Positions 14,064-19,805 of a DNA stretch of 20,501 nt are shown one piece after another. Below the pieces are notes generated by a model that saw only the letters and a program-made list of their open reading frames with translations, searched no databases and was not told the DNA's origin. The stretch covers positions 167,947-188,447 of the forward strand of contig DLIG01000007.1 in NCBI GenBank assembly GCA_002483605.1. The letters run 5' to 3'. Numbering within the stretch: position 1 is the stretch's first letter; every line of letters starts with the position of its first letter. This DNA is from Sulfurovum sp. UBA7648 (GTDB lineage Bacteria > Campylobacterota > Campylobacteria > Campylobacterales > Sulfurovaceae). The translations under genes were made by a program, and so were the position numbers.

Positions 14064-14878
14064 CCTTCTACCTTGCTTATGTCATCTCTTTTCCATCTGA
14101 CAGGATCCAAAAAAGTATCATCATGTATATGTGATAATGATGCTTGCATCATCTTAAATAGGTTTTTATTCTCTTTTTCCATGGCCGAAAGCCACTCTTT
14201 TGTCTTGGCCCTGGCAAACGGCATCTTGACATTTTTAAGCATAGCAGGACATGCCTCATCACCGATTGCAACAAGCGCGTTATCTTCCACAAAGGCTCTG
14301 GTTTGAGATTCTCTCACTTGTATTAGAGGGCGAATGAGATGAAATCCTCTTTCAGTCTTATAGATCGGAGCTAAACTTCTCATAGTGCCGTTATAAAACA
14401 TATTCATAAAAAAACTCTCCACTGCATCATCCAAATGGTGTCCAAGGGCTACCTTGTTAAACCCGCCCTCTTGTGCATATGTATACAAAGCACCTCTTCG
14501 CATACGCGAAAAATAACTGCAAAAAGAGCTATTTGGGCGAATGGTATCTTGTGAAATATCGAATATATTAGTTTCAAAAACCTTATGCGGTATGCCGTGT
14601 TCTTTGCAATGAGCCGACAAGGCTTCATACTGTTCATTTGGCATACCGTAATTTATCGTGCATGCTTCATATTCAAACTTAAAAGGTGCATGTCTTTGGA
14701 TATGCTTAATGATATGCACAAGCGCCAAAGAGTCTTTGCCTCCGCTAAGCCCGATCAATACCTTATCACCTTCGTTTATGAGCTTAAATGCCGCATTTGT
14801 TTTGCCGACTATGCGCAAGAGTTTTTTACTTACGCTTGGAGTTTTGATCTGGTTGTTTATATCTTTTGATTCTGTCAA
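14060..14878 (-). CDS. TtcA-like PP-loop tRNA thiolation ATPase
   Basis: A 272-aa PP-loop ATPase of the TtcA/TtuA group. TtcA makes 2-thiocytidine at tRNA position 32 using ATP and a [4Fe-4S] cluster. Visible features: PP-loop SGGKDS (45-50), GHHLDDAVESF (146-156), and the RMRRGALY block after the expected cysteines. In TtcA the cluster is held by a CxxC pair and a later Cys. Here the pair reads C120-S-Y-F123, so the second Cys is Phe; C210 (DEACPAM) could be the later Cys. It may be a phylum-specific variant with another ligand or target. The start is TTG at 14878, about 23 nt from a strong promoter, with no upstream alternative before a stop. First gene of the operon leading to ftsEX. Confidence 0.8.
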   Translation of the reverse strand: MTESKDINNQIKTPSVSKKLLRIVGKTNAAFKLINEGDKVLIGLSGGKDSLALVHIIKHIQRHAPFKFEYEACTINYGMPNEQYEALSAHCKEHGIPHKVFETNIFDISQDTIRPNSSFCSYFSRMRRGALYTYAQEGGFNKVALGHHLDDAVESFFMNMFYNGTMRSLAPIYKTERGFHLIRPLIQVRESQTRAFVEDNALVAIGDEACPAMLKNVKMPFARAKTKEWLSAMEKENKNLFKMMQASLSHIHDDTFLDPVRWKRDDISKVEG

Positions 14879-14907
14879 TTTGGTATGCCGTATAAGTAAT
14901 TTCTTTT

Positions 14908-14929
14908 ATTATACCATTTTGTCGTTTAG
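14908..14929 (-). promoter_or_regulatory. Promoter of the ttcA-like/ftsEX operon
   Basis: The minus strand reads CTAAACGA, five bases, then TGGTATAAT, a perfect extended -10 at 14913-14908. It is nearly identical over 22 bp to the fabD promoter. The predicted start near 14901 is 23 nt from the TTG start codon, which supports that start. Confidence 0.6.
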
Positions 14930-15032
14930 TAGCTAATTATTGTGGATTTATTTTGCTTATACATATGTCTAGCAGCTCATTGCAATTGTACAAAATAAGC
15001 ATATAAACTAAAAATAATATAACAAATAGAGA
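14930..15032. other. Intergenic region, nothing assigned
   Basis: About 100 bp between the ttcA-like promoter and the mtnN terminator. AT-rich, with only short imperfect inverted repeats (TGCTTAT/ATAAGCA at about 14955 and 14998) and no coding signal. Confidence 0.5.
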
Positions 15033-15054
15033 CTCGCATGTTTTCGCATGCGAG
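15033..15054 (-). terminator. Hairpin terminator after mtnN
   Basis: CTCGCATG (15033-15040) and CATGCGAG (15047-15054) form a perfect 8-bp stem around a 6-nt loop, 20 nt after the mtnN stop. On the minus strand it is followed by TCTCTATTTGTT, a moderate U-tract. Likely end of the fabD-mtnN transcript. Confidence 0.6.
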
Positions 15055-15073
15055 CCGGAATTTAACGCATCAA

Positions 15074-15766
15074 TTAAGCGTAGATCTCATCTACCATATC
15101 TAGTATAAAATCTGCACTGATCTTAGCAGAACTTTCTAAAAACGTATCAAAATCTACACCGGCTTCATCATTGGCTGTATCGCTTATGGCTCTAAGTATA
15201 AAAAATGGGACATTAAGAGCATTGCACACTACAGCGACACTAGCCCCCTCCATCTCCAAAGCAGACGCCTTAAAGGTTTCAGCAACCCAGCTCTTTTTTT
15301 CACCGCATGCAACGAATTGATCTCCTGTAGCTATAATACCTTCTTTTAAAACGATCCCCTTGTTTGCGGCTATTTTTTTGGCGATCTCTCTTAGTTTCGC
15401 ATCGGTTGGTATGCACACTTCGCCTTCTGGAACATATCCATAAGGATGCCCAAAAGCTGTGATATCCAGATCATGCTGACACAATCCGTCAGCTATGATC
15501 AGGTCTCCGATCTTAAGCTCGCTGCTGATAGCTCCGGCAACACCTGAAAACAAAACTGTTTGGCATCCAAATTTTTCTATCAATATCGTTGCAGTAAGCG
15601 CTGAAAATACTTTTCCTATTTTGGAGTATGCAATAACAAGCTTTTTGCCGTTATAGACCGTTTCATAGTATGTATTATTGGCATACTGTGTCTCTATCAC
15701 GCTATCCATTTTAGACAAAAGCGGATCTATCTCCTCTCTCATTGCTCCGATTATTGCTATTTTCAT
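15074..15766 (-). CDS. mtnN: 5'-methylthioadenosine/S-adenosylhomocysteine nucleosidase
   Basis: A 230-aa cytosolic N-ribosyl hydrolase of the Pfs/MTAN family, splitting adenine from methylthioadenosine and adenosylhomocysteine. Catalytic residues are visible: E12 (GAMREE), E173 (ALEMEGAS) and D196 (AISDTAND); FSGVAGAI lies at 73-80. Length equals E. coli MtnN (232). In Campylobacter and Helicobacter the same enzyme also hydrolyses aminodeoxyfutalosine for menaquinone synthesis, so a role as MqnB is likely here by phylogeny, not shown by sequence. ATG 15766 overlaps the fabD TGA (ATGA), indicating coupling. The fabD-mtnN pair is also adjacent in C. jejuni. Confidence 0.94.
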   Translation of the reverse strand: MKIAIIGAMREEIDPLLSKMDSVIETQYANNTYYETVYNGKKLVIAYSKIGKVFSALTATILIEKFGCQTVLFSGVAGAISSELKIGDLIIADGLCQHDLDITAFGHPYGYVPEGEVCIPTDAKLREIAKKIAANKGIVLKEGIIATGDQFVACGEKKSWVAETFKASALEMEGASVAVVCNALNVPFFILRAISDTANDEAGVDFDTFLESSAKISADFILDMVDEIYA

Positions 15767-16704
15767 TGTATATCTTTAAGTGCAGCTATGGTCGCTTCAA
15801 GGCTTGCCATATCGCTTACATTGAAATGCGGTTTAGATGTTGAGCTTTTATTGAGCCCTTTGAGCACATTGCCGTGCCCGAACTCTATATAACAATCGAC
15901 TTCATTGTCTATATTGGCAATAGATTGTTTGTAAAGCACAGGCATAACAAGCTGTTTTGGCAGCAATTCCAAAGCTTCTGTTTTTGTATTATAAGCTTTT
16001 GCAGTAACATTGGAAATGACCGGAGCAATGAAACTCTCTTTTAACATCTCTTGCAATTTTGCTTCCAATGGTGCAACTGCGCTATCTAGTAACGGGCAGT
16101 GAGAAGCAACCGACATGTTAAGAAGCATTGCTCTTTTTGCTTTTGCCTCTTTTAGGGTATCTACTAATTCTTCCAGATCTTTTTTAATACCTGCAATTAC
16201 TATCTGGCCGTCTGAATTATAATTAACCGCCCAAACTTGTTTTCCTTCTTCTCTAGCTTTAGCGCAAATGCTCTCTACCGTGGCATCATCTAGTCCGAGT
16301 GAAACCAGCATACCTACCTCTTGTTTTGAGCATGCTTCAGCCATCAGTTGACCTCGAAGATTTACAAGCTCAACTGCATCAATAGCATCAAGGGCACCTG
16401 AAGCCACAAGAGCAGAAAACTCACCCAATGAATGTCCAAGAGTAAGTACCGGCACAATTCCCGTTCTATCTACAAAAAGCCTATTTGCTATAGCACTAAC
16501 TAGCAATATAGCAGGCTGAGTAAATGCTGTTTGAGCCAGATTTTCATTTTCTGTAAATAAAAGAGTTTCAAAATCTATACCTGTTCTTGCTTTTGCGTCA
16601 GCAAACATCTCTTTTGCTATTGGAGAATTTTCAAAGAAATCCTTTCCCATACCTACTGCTTGAGACCCTTGGCCGGGAAATACAAACGCACACTTTAATG
16701 ACAT
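15763..16704 (-). CDS. fabD: Malonyl-CoA:ACP transacylase
   Basis: Loads malonyl groups from CoA to acyl carrier protein for fatty-acid synthesis. The 313-aa protein has FPGQGSQAVGMG near the N-terminus, the nucleophile elbow GHSLGEFSA with S92, R117 (NLRGQL) and catalytic H202 (ASHCPLL), and a C-terminal EFGHGNVLKGL block. Size matches FabD (about 309). ATG 16704 has AAAGGA 6 nt upstream and a promoter about 40 nt away. Followed by mtnN with a 4-nt overlap. Confidence 0.96.
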   Translation of the reverse strand: MSLKCAFVFPGQGSQAVGMGKDFFENSPIAKEMFADAKARTGIDFETLLFTENENLAQTAFTQPAILLVSAIANRLFVDRTGIVPVLTLGHSLGEFSALVASGALDAIDAVELVNLRGQLMAEACSKQEVGMLVSLGLDDATVESICAKAREEGKQVWAVNYNSDGQIVIAGIKKDLEELVDTLKEAKAKRAMLLNMSVASHCPLLDSAVAPLEAKLQEMLKESFIAPVISNVTAKAYNTKTEALELLPKQLVMPVLYKQSIANIDNEVDCYIEFGHGNVLKGLNKSSTSKPHFNVSDMASLEATIAALKDIQ

Positions 16705-16742
16705 ATCTTTTCCTTTGAATACATAATTATAAATAATAATAT

Positions 16743-16764
16743 ATTATACCATGTCATCGTTTAG
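16743..16764 (-). promoter_or_regulatory. Promoter of fabD-mtnN
   Basis: On the minus strand CTAAACGA, five bases, then TGGTATAAT with the -10 at 16748-16743. It matches the ttcA-like promoter at 19 of 22 positions. Transcription would start about 32 nt before the fabD ATG. Confidence 0.6.
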
Positions 16765-16802
16765 GATTAAGAATTCGCATTCAAACTAGGCGTTGGATAT
16801 TT

Positions 16803-16833
16803 TTGATTTTTCAATCTATATTTATGATACAAT
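16803..16833 (+). promoter_or_regulatory. Promoter of the nfeD-stomatin pair
   Basis: ATGATACAAT gives an extended -10 (TACAAT at 16828-16833) preceded by T-rich sequence and a possible TTGATT at 16803. The predicted start is about 20 nt before the ATG at 16860. It is divergent from fabD. Confidence 0.45.
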
Positions 16834-16859
16834 ATTTAAAATACAATGAGGAGTTTTAT

Positions 16860-17306
16860 ATGTTCGCTATTTTATGGTGGCATTGGATTGTGTTTGGATT
16901 ATTGTTATTAATAATCGAATTGGCTATCGGCACTTTTTTTATATTGGGTTTTGCTATTGCGGCTATAATTGTTGGCATAATGACATTTTTTATAGTTTTC
17001 TCATTTAATGCACAATTAATGTTATGGTTGTTGTTTTGCATTATTTTTATAGCTATTTGGTATAAAAAATTTTCTGATACAACAATAACAAAAAGCGGTC
17101 AATCAAATTATTCTCTTGATACTTTAGGTACAGTTACACAAGAGATACCAAAACATGCGAGAGGCAAAGTGGTTTTCGATACCCCTGTACTTGGGAATAC
17201 TGAGTGGCATGCAACAGCTTCAATATATATACCGGCAAACACACGCATTAAAATTGTTAGAGTCAACGGACAGCTTATAGAGGTTGAGCCTCTTTCAATC
17301 AAATAA
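16860..17306 (+). CDS. NfeD-like membrane protein
   Basis: A 148-aa short-form NfeD protein: two hydrophobic blocks (about residues 8-46 and 49-68, probably three to four helices) followed by a C-terminal OB-fold-like beta domain (about 85-145, TLGTVTQEIP through GQLIEVEPL). No ClpP-like protease domain is present, so this is the truncated class usually paired with a stomatin. ATG 16860 is chosen because GAGGAG lies 6 nt upstream; an in-frame ATG at 16803 would overlap the promoter. The SPFH gene follows after 12 nt. Role: membrane partner of the stomatin oligomer, perhaps in membrane microdomain upkeep; the exact role in bacteria is not settled. Confidence 0.85.
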   Translation: MFAILWWHWIVFGLLLLIIELAIGTFFILGFAIAAIIVGIMTFFIVFSFNAQLMLWLLFCIIFIAIWYKKFSDTTITKSGQSNYSLDTLGTVTQEIPKHARGKVVFDTPVLGNTEWHATASIYIPANTRIKIVRVNGQLIEVEPLSIK

Positions 17307-17318
17307 AGGAGAAAAACC

Positions 17319-18167
17319 ATGGAAATTATGATCATTTTAGTCGCAGTTGTTCTATTCACTTTATATAAAGGCATTAACATAGTACCGCAAGGCGAAGAAT
17401 GGGTGGTCGAGAGGCTCGGAAAATTTTCACGCACACTAAATCCGGGGCTCAATATTATAATCCCATACATAGAAGACATAAGACAAAGAGTTTCCACTAG
17501 AGATATTATACTCGATATTCCGGGACAAGAGGTAATCACTAAAGACAATGCCGTAATTCATACTAATGCTATCACATTTATTCGTGTCACCAACCCTGCT
17601 GATGCGATATACGGTGTAGAGAATTTCAAGCTTGCTATCCAACAGCTTGTTATGACAACTCTTCGTTCTATACTTGGAGAGATGAATCTAGACGAAGCCC
17701 TATCAAGTAGAGAACATATCAAAACTAAATTAAAAGATCAAATCATAGATGATGTGGCAGGCTGGGGAGTCACTGTCAAATCTGTAGAGATCCAAGACAT
17801 TGCCCCAAGCCCATCCATGCAAGCATCGATGGAACGTCAAGCAGCAGCAGAGAGAGAACGGAGAGCCATTGAAACCACGGCCGAAGGAACAAAAAATGCA
17901 ATGATCCTTGAAGCAGACGGCAAGCTTGCAGCTGCCCAAAGAGAAGCACAAGCGCAAATAACTCTAGCCAAAGCCTCAGCAGAAGCCATTCGTGCAATTG
18001 GTGAAAACACACAAGATCAAGAATTACCTGCAATGTTTTTACTCGGTGATAGATATATAGCTACCCTTGAAAAAATGAGTCAAAGCCAAAATGCAAAATT
18101 TGTAGTTTATCCTGCTGATCTGCAAGAAGCCATAAAAGGCATGCTGGGAAGTGTATTTAAGAAATAA
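17319..18167 (+). CDS. SPFH/stomatin-like membrane protein
   Basis: A 282-aa stomatin/QmcA-type protein: one N-terminal membrane segment (about 2-18), then an SPFH/band-7 domain (about 22-190) with VPQGEEWVVERLGKFSRTL, PGLNIIIPYIEDIRQRVSTR and the stomatin block LRSILGEMNLDEALSSRE. An Ala/Glu/Arg-rich coiled-coil region (about 170-230) and a C-terminal oligomerisation tail follow. Family members form large rings or cages on the membrane and often regulate proteases. SD AAAGGAG lies 7 nt before ATG 17319. It is co-transcribed with the NfeD-like gene and ends at a clear terminator. Confidence 0.93.
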   Translation: MEIMIILVAVVLFTLYKGINIVPQGEEWVVERLGKFSRTLNPGLNIIIPYIEDIRQRVSTRDIILDIPGQEVITKDNAVIHTNAITFIRVTNPADAIYGVENFKLAIQQLVMTTLRSILGEMNLDEALSSREHIKTKLKDQIIDDVAGWGVTVKSVEIQDIAPSPSMQASMERQAAAERERRAIETTAEGTKNAMILEADGKLAAAQREAQAQITLAKASAEAIRAIGENTQDQELPAMFLLGDRYIATLEKMSQSQNAKFVVYPADLQEAIKGMLGSVFKK

Positions 18168-18181
18168 TCTTTTGTGTGTTG

Positions 18182-18210
18182 CCGCATCGTACAAAGCTGA
18201 TGCGGTTTTT
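18182..18210 (+). terminator. Intrinsic terminator after the SPFH gene
   Basis: CCGCATC (18182-18188) pairs with GATGCGG (18199-18205) over 7 GC-rich bp with a 10-nt loop, followed directly by TTTTT (18206-18210), 14 nt after the stop codon. The converging FTR-rhodanese gene ends at 18245. Confidence 0.8.
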
Positions 18211-18244
18211 GATGGATGAGCAGGCAAAGTGACAAGAGTTGAGC

Positions 18245-18985
18245 TTAACCTCTTTCTGTTTTTCCTCTAAAAGAGACTATGCCGTATGCTAGATTTGCTA
18301 CTTTATTGTAACCCATTTTTTTCATGATCTGCTGACAATATGCACTTCTGCTTCCGCTAAAACAGTAAACTATGATATTTTCATCTTTTTTCTCATCTAT
18401 TTGCGAAAGAGCTTGATAAAAAGAGGTTGTAGGCACCAAAAAGTCTGTGCCGGCTATACGTCCCCCCTTATACTCCATCCATTCGCGTACATCAACAAGA
18501 ATAAAATCCACAAGCCCTATTTCTCTAGCTTCCATAAGTGATTCAAGTTCATCTGAATCTAGATCTTTTTGATCCAAAAGAGCCAAACATTCTTCTTTTG
18601 ATAACCCTCTTGAATGGGTATGAGAAACTTGCGCAGCACTCTTTTCTATAGCATGCTTTGCTGCATATTCAGGAGTGCAAAATATACCGCAGTGACAGTG
18701 CCCGTCATTTGGGATCTCTGCTTCAAGAGCCGGCTTGCATGGGCATATTCTGTTATTTGCTGCTTTTCTTTCTTCTTCGGTTTGTCCTTCTACCATAAAA
18801 CATGGGCAATATCTTTTCCCGTAGATAAGTTTATTTCTTGTTAGTCCGATTTTAACCGATTCGTTTATCTCTTCTTCCGGATTATATACAAATCCGAATT
18901 GATTACAGACTTTTTCTGCAAACGAGAGTGTTCTTGCATATTCTTGTTGAAATTCTTCCGATTCTGTATCGATTTTGATTAGCAT
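18245..18985 (-). CDS. Ferredoxin-thioredoxin reductase catalytic domain fused to rhodanese
   Basis: A 246-aa two-domain protein. Residues about 1-110 are an FTR catalytic (beta) domain with its Fe-S/disulfide cysteines C60-P-C62, C81-P-C83 and C97-H-C99, plus C27 and C103. Spacings between the pairs are 18 and 13 residues, longer than the 16 and 8 of plant FTR. Residues about 135-246 are a rhodanese domain with DVRE (165-168), the active loop C208-F-S-G-S-R, and NLAYGIVSFRG. FTR passes electrons from ferredoxin to thioredoxin through a [4Fe-4S]-linked disulfide; rhodaneses carry persulfide sulfur. The fusion suggests a redox or sulfur-transfer role. No FTR variable subunit is nearby. ATG 18985 has AGGA 8 nt upstream; an upstream in-frame ATG at 19063 adds 26 unrelated residues. 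Confidence 0.87.
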   Translation of the reverse strand: MLIKIDTESEEFQQEYARTLSFAEKVCNQFGFVYNPEEEINESVKIGLTRNKLIYGKRYCPCFMVEGQTEEERKAANNRICPCKPALEAEIPNDGHCHCGIFCTPEYAAKHAIEKSAAQVSHTHSRGLSKEECLALLDQKDLDSDELESLMEAREIGLVDFILVDVREWMEYKGGRIAGTDFLVPTTSFYQALSQIDEKKDENIIVYCFSGSRSAYCQQIMKKMGYNKVANLAYGIVSFRGKTERG

Positions 18986-19019
18986 ATAATTTCCTATGTG
19001 ATTATAAATATTTTTTGAA

Positions 19020-19025
19020 ATTATA
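19020..19025 (-). promoter_or_regulatory. Likely -10 of the FTR-rhodanese gene
   Basis: ACTATAAT on the minus strand is preceded by a T-tract of seven, the pattern typical of sigma-70 promoters in this phylum. Predicted start about 28 nt before ATG 18985. The CTAAAC block is not present here. Confidence 0.45.
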
Positions 19026-19124
19026 GTAAAAAAATTTGAGAATTTTGTTATAAAATAGAACAAAAAAAGTTAGTTAAGCTAGCATTATAAATATAATAAT
19101 TTACAAGAAAGATTCTAAGCAATC

Positions 19125-19144
19125 CTCCCATTTAAAAGTGGGAG
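19125..19144 (-). terminator. Hairpin after slyD
   Basis: CTCCCA (19125-19130) and TGGGAG (19139-19144) form a 6-bp stem, extendable through a G-T pair, 13 nt after the slyD stop. The following minus-strand sequence GATTGCTTAGAATCTTTCTTG is not a clean T-run, so strength is doubtful. The rest of 18986-19157 is AT-rich and holds no gene. Confidence 0.4.
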
Positions 19145-19157
19145 TTTGCATCGATTA

Positions 19158-19718
19158 TTAATGGCAGTGACCGCCGCCGCAACAACCGCCGCTGCTATGG
19201 CTATGTCCGTGATCATGATGACCGCCGCCACAACAACCGCCGTTGTCATCGCATGCTAATTGTCCTGTCATAGCTTCATCTGCAGTTGCTTCTCTAGCAT
19301 CAATTATCTCTACAGAAAAAAGCAAGTCTTTGCCGGCCAAAGGATGGTTAAAATCGATTGTCACTTCGTTATCATTAAATGATTTTACAGTAACTTGTAC
19401 GCTTTGCCCATGTTCTCCTTGTCCATAAAGCACCATACCTTCTCTAAGGTCGATTCCTTCGAACTGATCTCTAGGCAAAACTTGCATAGCTTCAGGATTG
19501 GTCTCGCCGTAAGCCTCTGATGCTTTGACCAAAATCTCACCTTTTTCTCCTGCTTTCATACCGACAAGTGCATTTTCAAGTCCGATTATGATATGGCCTT
19601 TGCCTGTGATAAACTCCAAAGGAGCTCCGCCTATATTGCTATCGATAATATCGCTTTTTCCAGCTTCGGTTAAACTGTATCCCAATGATACAACACTATT
19701 GTCTTTTGTAATAATCAT
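19158..19718 (-). CDS. slyD: SlyD-type FKBP peptidyl-prolyl isomerase
   Basis: A 186-aa cytosolic FKBP with an inserted-flap chaperone domain and a metal-binding tail. The FKBP part has SLGYSLTEAGK, GKGHIIIGLENALVGMKAGEKG and ITVEV-like strands ending HPLAGKDLLFSVEI. The IF domain lies at about 70-125. The last 35 residues are rich in Gly, His and Cys with CCGGGHH, HGHSHSS and CCGGGHCH, suited to nickel or zinc, as in E. coli and Helicobacter SlyD. The start is ATG 19718, with GGAG 6 nt upstream; the ATG at 19730 overlaps that SD and would add MEKI. It has its own likely promoter and follows cpoB, an order I recall from C. jejuni. Confidence 0.93.
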   Translation of the reverse strand: MIITKDNSVVSLGYSLTEAGKSDIIDSNIGGAPLEFITGKGHIIIGLENALVGMKAGEKGEILVKASEAYGETNPEAMQVLPRDQFEGIDLREGMVLYGQGEHGQSVQVTVKSFNDNEVTIDFNHPLAGKDLLFSVEIIDAREATADEAMTGQLACDDNGGCCGGGHHDHGHSHSSGGCCGGGHCH

Positions 19719-19745
19719 AATTTTCTCCATTTAATATTTTTTGTC

Positions 19746-19751
19746 ATTGTA
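19746..19751 (-). promoter_or_regulatory. Likely -10 of slyD
   Basis: TACAAT on the minus strand (19751-19746), preceded by GTAAAG at the same distance as the CTAAAC block of other promoters here. Predicted start near 19739, 21 nt before ATG 19718. Confidence 0.4.
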
Positions 19752-19776
19752 GCCAAGCAAACTTTACAAACCCTTA

Positions 19777-19794
19777 GCTATTTTTTTGAATAGC
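19777..19794 (-). terminator. Weak hairpin between cpoB and slyD
   Basis: GCTATT (19777-19782) and AATAGC (19789-19794) pair around a T-rich loop, 11 nt after the cpoB stop. On the minus strand no T-run follows. May partly separate cpoB and slyD transcription. Confidence 0.25.
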
Positions 19795-19805
19795 AAATTT
19801 AAAGC

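Noticed and set aside
17108..17548. Minus-strand frame of 146 codons across the NfeD-SPFH junction
   Set aside because: It spans the end of one well-supported gene and the start of another on the opposite strand, and its composition is Ser/Thr-rich noise.
18986..19063. Longer FTR-rhodanese from ATG 19063
   Set aside because: The extra stretch is encoded by the promoter/leader region, has no similarity to FTR, and ATG 18985 has a good SD.
19125..19144. IS200/IS605-like end at the CTCCCA/TGGGAG hairpin
   Set aside because: No transposase, no second end and no target duplication; it is more simply a weak terminator.
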